From: Jacaranda mimosifolia
Taxonomy: Eukaryota > Streptophyta > Magnoliopsida > Lamiales > Bignoniaceae
Reading direction: 5' to 3'
Assembly (NCBI GenBank): GCA_018894105.1
Contig: CM032123.1
Span: 22,483,744-22,547,743, forward strand
DNA length: 64,000 nucleotides
In this document: piece after piece, positions 45,240 to 55,521 of the stretch
Position numbering within the stretch: the stretch's first letter is position 1
Layout of the letters: every line of letters starts with the position of its first letter
Program-made: the position numbers and the translations under genes
Notes under the pieces: model-generated
The model's input: the letters and a program-made list of their open reading frames with translations, nothing else
Told to the model about the DNA's origin: nothing
Database searches by the model: none

Positions 45240-45960
45240 AGACCCCTAAATAATGATGATTTTTCCATATTATGGCATATGCGTTTTGACCATATTTCTA
45301 AAAATATGATCGGAAGACTGATAGCATTCTTCTTAGGCTAGCTTTGGAGATAAGGAAATTTGTGTTAATTGTATTATAGGCAAACATGATTAGACTGGCA
45401 ATATATGAGACTGTTTGCCAAATATTTATAGAAATCTAGAATTGTTGATCAACATATCATACTTTGGGAGTCTTGAGCAAAATAGTGTAGCCGAAAGGAG
45501 TAATCACACCATAGTTGAGATTATCAGGAGCATAATAGTTGATGCGAGTTACCTAAGTTTCTTTGGGATGAAGTCATAAGAACTGCCATGTATATTCTTA
45601 ATTGTCTCCTTACTAAATTTGTTCCTAAAACACCTTTGAATTGTGGATTCATAGGAAGCCTAGTTTAAACCACTTCTGTAAGTGGGGATGTCTTACTAAT
45701 GTTAGAATTTATAACCCTTTTTTCTTCTTTTAGAAAAAAACTAACCATACATTTGCTTGTGGTTACTTCATTGGGTATCCAAATCATTCTAAAGGATATA
45801 GATTCTTTTGTCCTTCGTGTGGAACTCAAGTGGTTGAGTCTCAAACAGTCAAGTTCTTATAGCATGCTGTGCCTAATAGTAGTGAGTATTCGCATTCCAT
45901 AATTGTTGATGATCATATTGAATCTGTCCCATTTTCCTTCCTTGCTGCACATGTAATTTA
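45240..45960 (+). pseudogene. Integrase remnant of element L
   Basis: A pre-integrase segment resembling RFDHISKNMIGRL is at about 45280-45320. The catalytic glutamate block LEQNSVAERSNHTIVEIIRS is at about 45472-45530. The C-terminal GYFIGYPNHSKGYRFFCPS block is at about 45762-45820. The part with the two catalytic aspartates has been lost, and frames change repeatedly. Confidence 0.75.
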
Positions 45961-46099
45961 GGATCCTTATGAACAAGTGTCTACACCTAATGCTAATATG
46001 GAGGGTGATTTGAATGTTGATCCTATAAGCTATTCTGATGCTATGTCTACTCCGTAATCAAACTTGTGATTTAGTGCTATGAATACAAAATTCACTCAA

Positions 46100-47110
46100 C
46101 GAGAGGGAATGATGTGTGGAAGTTAGCTGATTTGCTCCAAGGTCGAAAGACTATAGATTACAAATGGGTGTTTAAGACTAAGAAAGATTTAAAAAGAAAG
46201 ATTGAAAATCTAATCATAAACTTATGGCTAAATGCTTCACTCAAAAAGCTGGAATTAATTATGGTGAAACCTTCTCTCCCGTATCCTCCAAAAATTCCTT
46301 TAGGATCATTATGAGTTTAATAGCTCATTTTGATTTGGAACTCAACCCAATGGGTTAGGATAGTTTTCCTTATGGCGACCTTAATAAAAAAAGTTTATAT
46401 GACTCAAGCTGAGGGTTTTGTTCAAGAAGAGAAGGAACATCTAGTGTGTAAGCTAAATAAGTCAATTTAAAGCTTTAAATAGGCTTCTCGTCAGTGGTAC
46501 TTGAAGTTTGATAAGGTAATGAATTCATCAGGCTTTAAAGCAAATAAGGTGGGCAATTGTATTTATCTCATGACTAGTGGGAGCAAATTCATATATTTGG
46601 TACTTTATGTTGATGATATTTTGTTTACTAGTAATGATTTGAGTTTGCTCCATGAGATTAAACAAATGTTATGTCATGGTTTTGATATGAAGGATCTTAG
46701 TGAAGCATCCTTTGTTCTTTGAATTGAGATCCACTGTGATAGAAATGCTTGTTAGGACTTTCTCAAGTGAGTTATATTGATCGTGTTTTGATTGGGTTTA
46801 ACATGTAGAATTGTAAACCTAGTGCTGTGCCTATTATGAAAGGTGATAAACTTAGCATTGTGTAGTGCCTGAAAAAACAAACTTGAGTAATAGTCAATGA
46901 AAAATATTCCTTACTCTAGCGTTGTTAGTAGTCTGATGTATATACAAGTCTGCACTACACCTGATATAGCCATTGTTTTTAGTGTTCTTGGGTGCTATCT
47001 GTCTAATACATGACAAGACATTGAGTGGTTATTAAGAAAGTCTTAAGATATTTGAGAAAATTCTAAAGAACTTCATTTCAAAGTTTTTTAGTTAATGATT
47101 CAATTTATAG
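46100..47110 (+). pseudogene. Reverse transcriptase remnant of element L
   Basis: It opens with VWKLADLLQGRKTIDYKWVF (about 46115) and continues to GINYGETFSP in another frame. The open frame 46501-46722 carries the intact catalytic LYVDDILFTSNDLSLLHEIK (about 46602-46660). Downstream text (about 46730-47060) covers the thumb region in shifting frames. Typical copia order, disrupted by stops. Confidence 0.85.
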
Positions 47111-47345
47111 GGCCCATTAAGGATTTATTATGATAATGTCGTTGTTGTGTTTCTTTCTAAAGAATAATACGTCCTATAGTGCATCTAAATATGTAGAGTT
47201 TAAATATCTCATTGTGAGAGACTTGGTTAAAAATGATTCCATTATTATAAAGCATGTTGATATCGACTATATACTTGCAAATTCTTTGACCAAGGGATTG
47301 ACCTATAATTTTCAAAAGATATGTAGAACACATAGGTATGATTGA
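47111..47345 (+). pseudogene. RNase H remnant of element L
   Basis: The open frame 47130-47345 contains YSASKYVEFKYLIVRDLV (equivalent to the S.TEAEY.A catalytic block, with the glutamate context altered to VEFKY) and ends DIDYILANSLTKGLTYNFQK. The latter is the conserved copia tail (D.LTK.L....F). Confidence 0.75.
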
Positions 47346-47617
47346 GTCTTTTGATGTATTGGGTTAAGTGAGATATGTTTCTTTATTGAATTTGTTACAA
47401 TATTGAAGCCTTTGTCTTATTGGCTTTTATTAATGCAAGATTCTTTTCAATTGTTGATACATTTGTTATAATTGTGTGCACATTTTTTGTGGTTATATCG
47501 CGCTTGATATGTATCTTAAGATTAGATGTTGATATTGAGAGTTGGGTATGTCTTATAAATGCCACCATATTGTATTTTTAGAATTGAACGAGGCATATGT
47601 GGCTTCTTTTGAAGTCA

Positions 47618-47793
47618 GATTTTCTTGGGATTTCATATTATTTTCAGAAATCCACGTCTTACAAGAAAATCATGGATTTCCTTAGGGTTTCCTATTGCTT
47701 AAGAGGTCCATATCTTATAAGAAAATCAAATTTTTTTGGGATTTCATGTAGTTCTAGAAATCCATGTCTAACAAGAAAATTGGAAGACCAACA
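47618..47793 (+). repeat. Three imperfect ~57-bp repeats in element L
   Basis: Units start near 47618, 47675 and 47730. Each has a TTTCTTGGGATTTCAT-like start and ends TCTTACAAGAAAATC or a close variant. They lie in the untranslated stretch between RNase H and the polypurine tract. Confidence 0.6.
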
Positions 47794-48114
47794 ATAAAAT
47801 AACATTCATAATTTGGTCATATTTAGTTGCTATTTCTTACTACACCACCATGTCTGAATCCATGTCGGTGGAATTGCTGGTATATGTGACCATGAAAGGT
47901 CTTGTGTTGATGAAAGATGCAATCACCGCCATGATCTAATATTAGTAATTTTTACTGGACCTGATTTTGTTGGTAGTCTTGTCTCATTGCTGTATTTCTT
48001 TTCTTTTCTTTAAATTGTGACCACAATCAAAATCTTTTTGTAATTTAGCCTGAGAGTCATTTTCTCAAACTTTACCTTTTATTTTGTTTTAAAGTTACAA
48101 TTAATATTTGTCCA

Positions 48115-48124
48115 AGTGGGAGAA
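48115..48124 (+). other. Polypurine tract of element L
   Basis: AGTGGGAGAA directly precedes the 3' LTR TGTTGGAA. The CAAGTGGGAGAATGTTGG junction is typical of Tnt1/Tork-like copia elements. Confidence 0.85.
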
Positions 48125-48480
48125 TGTTGGAATTTTATTCCAATATGCGGACTTCTATTAATTGGATTTGTTTTCTAATGAAATAAAAACGGGCTAAATT
48201 AATATGGTTAATGAGACATGGCTCATATGACCTATTATTTTGATCCAATATTGTAAAGACTTTTTTCTAAACAAACTTGGTATGACAGTTGGTGTAGGCC
48301 CAGTTTTAGAAGCCCGTGATGGGAGGGCTTTTTAGGATTTTATCTTTTATATATATATATATATATGTATATAGCTAAGTCCCCTCTTCACTCCACGTTT
48401 TGATATTATTATCCCATTAAAGCTGTCAATTGTTTTGTGAGAGAATGAGAAGAAGACTTAGCAATCAATCGTGAAATAGG
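48125..48480 (+). mobile_element. Truncated 3' LTR of element L
   Basis: It matches 42772-43130 of the 5' LTR through GCAATCAATCGTGAAAT, then diverges, so the last 90 bases or so are missing. A (TA)n expansion at 48349-48372 replaces the shorter TATA run of the 5' LTR. Because the right end is lost, no target duplication can be tested. Confidence 0.85.
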
Positions 48481-49081
48481 AAACTATTTTTGTCTTTAAA
48501 ATGAAAGCTATTGGTGAACTTTTACAAAATTTTCCCTTTAATTTTTTTTATTCTCAAAAAAGTTATATAAGTTAAGGGATGAAATTGAAATTTCTTCCAC
48601 ATTTTAAGTAATTCTCATACTATTTTTTGATTTTTCATCTTTACCTTGTTATTCTATGCACAAAATAAAATTGTAATATACTATAATCCATGTTTTAAAA
48701 ACTTCCATTGTTTCTCTCATTTTATTAACCATAATTGGATTGATGGAACGAAATTTTCTCCTTTTTCCTAAGCCATCTAGAATTTATTTGTTACCACTGT
48801 TGACCCCTCCATATCCTCATTGTCAACCACTTGGTCCTCTGATATTTCTTTCGTTGAAGTACTGTAAGTAATTTTCTTGCAAATGATTGAACTCATTTGC
48901 ATAATGTCATACTGACTAATGCAAGAAAAAGAGGGGACAGAGCAATCAATTAAGACCAAATAGGAACAACAATATTGGAGTGCTAATACGTTGTATCTTA
49001 GTTTAAACAATGCATATATGTATTACTCAAACCTTAATCAGTTATAAATCCTAAATAATTATTCTTTTTAGCATGATTTTA
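48481..49081. other. Intergenic DNA without a recognised gene
   Basis: AT-rich sequence. The minus-strand frame at 48777-49010 has no known domain. Positions 49073-49081 (ATGATTTTA) are the left member of the near-perfect target duplication of element B. Confidence 0.5.
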
Positions 49082-49583
49082 GGGTTAAATATGCATAATC
49101 CTCTTGCGAAATTTGAAATTACTACAAAACTTCCTGTGTAAAAAATAGAATCTAATTACCACCATGTATTTTGTCAAAATTACCACCATACCCCCAAATG
49201 GGGGTCAAGTGCTGAGTGTGGGGTAGGAATACAATTTTGCTTATGAATTGTCCAGAATGCCCTCCTGGAGTCTAGTGGCCCTTTTTTAATATGAAGTTTA
49301 AAAACTAAAAAATAAAATTAAAAATGCCAAAAAAAAAGCTTAAAAATTTATAAATATTTATATATAATATGCATATATATAATATATAAATATAAATATG
49401 TATAATATATAATATATTATATATTATATAATATATAAATACATATATATGGGAAAAATGGAAAATTAGTCATGTAACTTGACCCTACTTGCAAAATAGG
49501 ATATATATACATACATCTCATTTTACCTCCAAAACTTTCATTTTTCAAAATATACATACATATATTATATATAGACATCATAT

Positions 49584-49597
49584 ATTATTATTATTAT

Positions 49598-49638
<41 letters not shown>

Positions 49639-49653
49639 TAATAATAATAATAA
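49584..49653. repeat. (TTA)n(ATA)n microsatellite
   Basis: A (TTA)n run turns into its own complement (ATA)n at about 49600, so the tract can fold on itself. It continues with one interruption (AACAAT) to about 49653 inside element B. Confidence 0.85.
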
Positions 49654-49960
49654 AAATCACTCAATTTCATTTTCATCCCAAAAATTCAACAAAAAAGTAT
49701 TGATTTGACTGCTATAGTAAAAAATATCTGCTCCCAAAATATAAACAAACACACCAAAACACAACTTTCGCATTCTCCAATAATACATTCTCCCTAAATG
49801 CATAATAAAATCATACAAAAAACATAACCAAACATTCCCATAGATTTTTAAGTATTTTAATTTTTAATTTACTTTTAAATTTTACTTAAGAATATTAAAT
49901 TTAAATAAATTTATCTATTAATTTAAATAATATATACACATATTTGTACTCATATATATA

Positions 49961-50260
49961 CACTACCCTTCTCCTGATCCCCCAACCAAACACCCACCCC
50001 CTGACATAGTCGCAGCCGCCGCCGATGGCTCGAGCCAATGGCCGTGCCCAGCAGCACGGCCATGGCAGATCTGCCCCCGCCAAGGCTTGGCTGTCGCTGC
50101 CATGGCAGATCTGCCATGGCCAAACGTGCTGGCCATGGCAGTCGAGGGTAGGGTGTGAAGGGAGGGGGGGATGTGCGGGGGTGGTTTGGGGGGAAGGGTG
50201 AGAAGGGGGTCGGCAGTTGGTCCGAGCGGCCGCCTCGGTGGTGGTGGCTGGTCGGTGGCC
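49961..50260. other. GC-rich core of element B
   Basis: An island bounded by very AT-rich DNA. It repeats ATGGCAGATCTGCC, GGCCATGGC and CCGCCGCCG words, flanked by a C-rich block on the left and G-rich blocks on the right. The 99-codon minus-strand frame (49963-50262) is proline- and alanine-rich and looks compositional. It may be captured gene sequence or low-complexity expansion, and it is comparable to the cores at 809-1024 and 63617-63815. Confidence 0.55.
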
Positions 50261-50521
50261 ATATATATATATATATATTATATACAGTAATAATAATAAT
50301 TATTATTATTATTTAAACTAATAGATAAATTTATTTAAATTGAATTAAATTATTTTAGACCTATTTATAAATTTAATATTATATAGTTAAAATAATAGAT
50401 TTTTAAATTTTAAATTTATTGTATTTTTAATTAGAAAATTTTAATATTATTAAGTAATTTATATTATATAGTTAAGAGCATAGGCTTTTAAATTTTTAAT
50501 TTTTAATTAAAAAATTTAATT

Positions 50522-50819
50522 AAATTATTTTAGATGTATTTATTATTTTAATATTATTGAGTATATAATTTAAAATATTAGACTTATATTGTCCAAGAAT
50601 AGATTTGGATATTATATTTTTAATTTATTTATTTATTTTATATCTTGATTAAATTCAACTAAATTTAATTAAATTATTTTAGATGTATTTATTATTTTAA
50701 TATTATTGAGTATATAATTTAAAATATTAGACTTATATTGTCCAAGAATAGATTTAGATATTATATTTTTAATTTATTTATTTATTTTATATCTTGATTA
50801 AATTCAACTAAATTTAATT
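50522..50819. repeat. 149-bp tandem duplication in element B
   Basis: Copies at 50522-50670 and 50671-50819 are almost identical (one visible difference, TTTGGATA against TTTAGATA), and a short third start follows at 50820. The near identity implies a recent duplication compared with the age of the TIRs. Confidence 0.85.
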
Positions 50820-51131
50820 AAATTATTTTAGATATCTTTATTATTTTCATAATATTTGGATTTTTTATGTTTACAAAATGACAAAGTGTGGGCTTTTCTT
50901 TTTTTAACCAATGTGTTTAATCATTTATTCTTTTTTTTTTTTTTAATTTATCTTCCTCAGCACACAAAGGGCAATTTGGTTATTATTTTTTTTTTTTAAA
51001 ACAAAAAAGTGGACATGGGCCGATTGAGGCAATTTTGACAAAACACATGGTAGTAATTAGACTCTATTTTTTAAACATGGGGTTTTGTGGCAATTTTGAA
51101 TTTCACAGGTGAGTTATGCATATTTGCCCCC

Positions 51132-51366
51132 AGGATTTTAGTATAAGTCAATTTGTAGTGATATGGAAAATTGGTGTATTTCAGACCCTAAATAATAATT
51201 CTATATATTTCTCATACTACAGTGCTAATAATCCTATGAATTTGAACCCTTGACGATATAAGTAGATTGCTGGTCCTTAAATTTAAATAGGTATAACAAA
51301 ACATTTTTTTTTTATCTTTGTATGTCTGTGTGCATGTTTTCTCATTAATGCGAGATGTGTAACAAT
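51132..51366. other. Spacer between elements B and C
   Basis: AT-rich sequence with no gene. Positions 51132-51140 are the right target-duplication copy of B. Confidence 0.6.
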
Positions 51367-52719
51367 AGACTAAATGCAGATTACCCCTGTAAAATTTGAA
51401 ATTGCCACAAAACTTCCGATGATAAAAATGGAGCCTTATCAGTAGCTTGTATTTTTCAAAAATTGTCTCACTAGCCCCATACGCACTCTTTGGTCAGAAT
51501 ATATATATATATATATATTGACAAAAAATCCCTTCTGAGTGTTGTAGAAGCTTTTGGGCACTGTTGTTAGACTCTCCCTCCATTAGATTCTTCATACATT
51601 TGTCATATTGAAAGGGGAAAAAAATCCCAAAACCCTCTCTTTTACTCTTAGGAAAAAAAAGAAAAACTTTCACCGAAAACAAACCAAGTTGAAGACATCA
51701 TTTTTTTCACTGTCTTTTACATTTTATTGTGAAGAAACCATCTCTGATTGAAGCACCCCATAAGTCATGTTGGTACTCATGGTGCAGATTAAATTGTTGC
51801 TTGCCAAAGCCTCTATCTCTACCCCTTCTTCCTTATTGTCTCAGTGTTCTAGTTGAGTGTAACAAAAAGAAAAAACCCTTTTCGTTTTATACAAGGGGGT
51901 TCAACCCATCACAAAGTTGGTTGACTGTTTCAGTTTCATCATATTCCCAATTCCTCCCTGGCAGCAGCAACAATAGTAGAAGCAAACCAACCGTGAAAAT
52001 CATAGTGACTTTCATCATTTTCTCTCCATTTCTTCATACTTTGCCGGAGAGAAAAATAGTTGAAATCAAAAATCCATTACCCTACTTCCTTTCACTCATT
52101 GAAGGGAAAAAGAAAAAGAAAAAAAAGACAAATACATTCAAGAATTAACAGATTCCTTAAATGAATTTCCACCTAATTTCATTCTATGCTTTTTGTTCAA
52201 AATTAAGGGAAATTCAAACAAAACTTCATATTTTTTTAAGAATAGAAAAAGAATAAAGAAGAAGATCTTAAGACAATAAAATCCACAGTAGTTCTACAAT
52301 TAGTGAATCTCCCTGTCTACCCTCGACCATTGGACTTTTCTCAGCTATCAGAGACTTCTCAGCGGTGGTTTTCTTCTCCACTAGCTTCTCTGATTTAGGT
52401 ACCATTTTCTTTTCAGATAGGAAAAAGATCAACACCTTAATTTTAATTTAAAAAATGAGTTTTAAACCAAAAAGCGTAGATTATGAAAAATGCCACAAAA
52501 CCCCCCGTTGATTTAAAAAGGGCCTCCTAAATCCCTAAAGGGCATTTTGGATAATTCATACACAATTTTGAATTTCCAGTTACACTCAAAGCACGTGTCC
52601 CCATCAGGCAGTTTTGTGGCAATTTTGAAAAAATACAAAGTACTGATAAGACTCCATTTTTTTCATAAGAGGTTTTGTGACAATTTTAAATTTTACAGGG
52701 GGTCATCTGTATTTTCTCC
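51367..52719. mobile_element. Long-TIR Mutator-like element C
   Basis: The left end (AGACTAAATGCAGATTACCC and onward) and the right end in reverse complement (GGAGAAAATACAGATGACCC) are inverted copies through about 100 bases, sharing CTGTAAAATTT and CTTATCAGTA. The right TIR continues inward to about 52485 in a segment that aligns with the left end of B (49082-49310; for example TATGAATTaTCCA and AATGCCCT), so B and C belong to one family. No clear target duplication was found. A (TA)n run lies at 51500-51520. No transposase is present. Confidence 0.65.
51887..52018 (-). CDS. Possible short secreted-peptide frame inside element C
   Basis: A 43-codon minus-strand frame starts MMKVTMIFTVGLLLLLLLLP, a hydrophobic stretch like a signal peptide, and continues with a short polar tail containing one cysteine before TAA. 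The overlapping plus-strand frame at 51729-52148 (139 codons) ends in a lysine run and resembles no family. I recognise neither product. The minus frame could be a captured first exon of a secreted-protein gene or chance; it has no conserved mature-peptide motif that I can name. Confidence 0.2.
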   Translation of the reverse strand: MMKVTMIFTVGLLLLLLLLPGRNWEYDETETVNQLCDGLNPLV

Positions 52720-53283
52720 ATATATTAATTGAAAGTTTTAACTTTACGAAACTCATTCTCTTTAATCTAAGAGATGAAAAAAAATGAAGAACAAAGACCT
52801 TTCTAAGAATAGGCCAGATAAGCAAAAATGTATTAAAACTAAGAAACTTTTATTAGACTAGGAAAATTGATTAGCATCAGAAAAGAAAGAAAGAAAGAAA
52901 AAATTGCTTCTTCATGTCACAGGAAAAAAAGTATTATAACATCTTTTGTTTGAGTTAATTAATGTAATTTTAATTTGACTTAAAAAATTACTCTACTTAG
53001 AATAATATAGTTTATGTTGCTATTGTTGTTGTTGTTGTAAAATTATATTGCTGTTGCTACTGCTATGATTACTGCTATGCAGGAATTGATAAAATTTTTG
53101 GTCAAAAATTTTATAAGATATACTATTGATTTGTTTGATTTGTAATTTAATAGTGGCTAGATTCAATTAATTTTTAGTAGAGTGAAGAAAAAATATGCAT
53201 AAAAATATAAAATATATTTAAATTAAATATTTATATGTGGGGAAATCACGTTCAATAATTGCTAGTATATAAAAACATTTCTA
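52720..53283. other. AT-rich spacer left of element G
   Basis: No gene. It contains a short (GAAA)n run at about 52884-52900 and a (GTT)n run at about 53020-53037. Positions 53279-53283 (TTCTA) are the left target-duplication copy of element G. Confidence 0.55.
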
Positions 53284-55507
53284 TGTTGGAATAGTGCCTC
53301 GCAACTTAATTAAATTGGCCTTGTAAACTATCTCCTTATAAAATAATCTTGATTGAATGATATTCATCATATGACCATCTAAATCTTATGCTATTTATTT
53401 ACTTCACTAGCATTTGGATGAAGCACTTAGATCACATAAGACTACGAGACTTGATCACGCATTGGATGGTGATAATGGAATAAGTCTTACACGATCGTAA
53501 ACTTAAATCTTCCAAGTCATAGGATCTTGCGAGACAAGGCATCCAAGATCTGGATAGACTTGCACTAACGATGCATAAATCCAAGAGTTGGATGTTGCTC
53601 CATTCCATGAGCAATCCCATATGACATATGAATGCATGTTAGTGGGTGCTTGTTAGAGAATAAGGCACTGAAGACCCGCCAAAAAATCCACTAGATAGCC
53701 GGAGTGGCAAGTCAGTAGTGGCAAGTTCTCCAGCTTACGTTAGTGCATATAATTAGTCCTTTAATTAGAGGATCCATGGTAACCTTGTGTTTGGTCATCA
53801 TGCTTTGATTCCTCCCTAGTCACTTAGTGGGCCCTTCGGGTGGTGATTGGGCATGAGCTACTGAACATGGAGGTTTGTAAGATTTAAGATGGAATCCAAC
53901 TCCTCGCCTTTATGAAGGGTGAGTGCATCTGTTATACATTCTATAATGATTGATTCCAAGAAATCCTTGCGCAAAGTGATGTGACAACTTGGAAAGGTGT
54001 TTCCAAAGATGAGGTCACAAAGGGAATCGAACATCAAGAGCAGAAGCATAGCATCGAGGCTATTGGGGAGCCGACTAATATATTGCCCTAGCCCTTTTTT
54101 GTGGAGATAGGAGACGGAAGGACCGTATTTGCATGGTACGCGTAATGCTAGAATGGTTCTTCAAGAGCATTCAGTTCGGCCAATTAGTTGAGCTCTATGG
54201 GCTTGAGGTTGGACCTTGACCATGGAGATTGGGTATTCTTCAATTAATGAGATTAATTGAATCGAGTCGCTTAGTTTACAGAGTTTAAACTCATGTGAAT
54301 ATTTGATATTCCAATAAGTGACAAATAGTTATGAGCCCATGTCTAATGAATGATAGAATCTAATGGATCACACACAAAAGCCAAATACATGACCTATTGA
54401 ATGAAGGAGAATTTTCTAAGAGTTAGAAAATTCATGACCAAATTGAGGGGGAAGAAAGTTAAAGTCATTTTTGGCTTGATCAATTTAAGAGTTAAATTGG
54501 TCAAATTAATTTAAGAGTTAAATTAAGATCAATTAATTAAGAGTTAATTAATTAATGCCACATGACTATCAATTGGTCAAATTAATTTAAGGGTTAACTT
54601 AATTTTGGCTAGCTTAAAGAGTTAAGCACTGTGACTTAAGGGTTAAGTCAAAGGATTATTAATTAAATTAAAGTTTTAATTTAATTAAATTGGAGAGTTA
54701 ATTTTGGAAGGAATTATTAAATGAAGAGTTCATTTAATATAGAATTAGAATGCATTTGGATAACATTTCAGAAGATGAAATGTGAATTCCAAATGACATT
54801 CAAATTCACACACCACTATAGACCACATGCCACTTGGCATGGCTAGGTGGCGGACTCTCATTGAGGATGGTGTGTCTCCTTCTATATATGGATATAGAAG
54901 GGGCCGGCCACTACTAGCATTTTGTGTGAGGTGTGGAATATTTTCTCCCAACAAATTCTTGGATACACCTAAGAGTTAGATTCTCCACAAATCTCTCTAA
55001 CCTCCCTCATTTTCCACTTCCATTCTAAACCTTCTTTCCTTCATTTTTCTACAATTATCTCTAGCTATTTTTGTATAGAAATGGTCTTTGCTATGGTGTG
55101 TGGACTATCTCGTTAGAGGCAAAATGTTTAGGTTGCTATTGCTTTTAAAGAAGCAGAATCTGACTGCCGCTTCAAGTGAGTTCTGGGGGGCTTTATTTTG
55201 TTCTGATCAAGCTGAAATTTTGACTGTAGGATCTTCAAGGTGTTTAGGGATCACAGTAAGAGTTTTGGCTTAAAAAAAAGAGTTTAGCTTGGGGAAATTT
55301 GGTTGTGCTTCCACTGCTCTAGTGAGGGGACAACTTCAAGAGTTGAAGGGTGTTCTTCCTTGTTCCTTGATTTTTGGTTTCATCAATGTATTTCCCTTTC
55401 TAAATTTTTATCCTATGCATGTCTAGATCCTTATGGATTTGTGTGGGCTAATTTTTTTCAATTTCTTTTGTAATTTGTTTTGGATCCTAGCGCCACTCAT
55501 ACCTTCA
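53284..55507 (+). mobile_element. 5' LTR of copia element G
   Basis: LTR of 2224 bases starting TGTTGGAATAGTGCCTCGCA and ending CACTCATACCTTCA. It pairs with 61424-63616. In the first 80 aligned bases I count 16 differences between the two LTRs, so the insertion is old. Contains a run of TTAATTAA/AGAGTTAA words (about 54480-54700) and a TATA box at 54883. Short frames (53432-55273) are non-coding LTR text. Confidence 0.9.
54883..54890 (+). promoter_or_regulatory. TATA box in G 5' LTR
   Basis: TATATATG, followed by GATATAGAAGG, is at the same relative position as the TATA boxes at 25269 (F) and 62986 (G 3' LTR). Probable promoter of the element transcript. Confidence 0.5.
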
Positions 55508-55509
55508 AG

Positions 55510-55521
55510 TAGTATCAAAGC
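55510..55521 (+). other. Primer binding site of element G
   Basis: TAGTATCAAAGC lies two bases after the LTR end; two substitutions from TGGTATCAGAGC. Confidence 0.85.

Larger units (their letters stand above)
49082..51131. mobile_element. Long-TIR Mutator-like element B
   Basis: The left end GGGTTAAATATGCATAATCC and the right end (reverse complement GGGGGCAAATATGCATAAC) are inverted copies over more than 100 bases, including shared TTTGTCAAAATT. The flanks are ATGATTTTA (49073-49081) and AGGATTTTA (51132-51140), which match at 8 of 9 positions. Long TIRs plus a 9-bp duplication suggest a Mutator-like element. The interior holds a (TTA)n/(ATA)n microsatellite, a GC-rich core and a 149-bp tandem duplication. 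No transposase was found. Confidence 0.75.

Noticed and set aside
49963..50262. 99-codon proline/alanine-rich minus-strand frame
   Set aside because: It reflects GC-rich, repetitive composition of the element B core; no domain, and it spills into TATATA repeats.
51729..52148. 139-codon plus-strand frame as a host gene
   Set aside because: It is inside TIR element C, ends in a lysine run from A-rich DNA and resembles no family; kept only as a note with the opposing frame.
53255..53275. Possible Helitron 3' end (TTGCTAGTATA)
   Set aside because: CTAGT is present but no stable hairpin lies 5-12 bases upstream.
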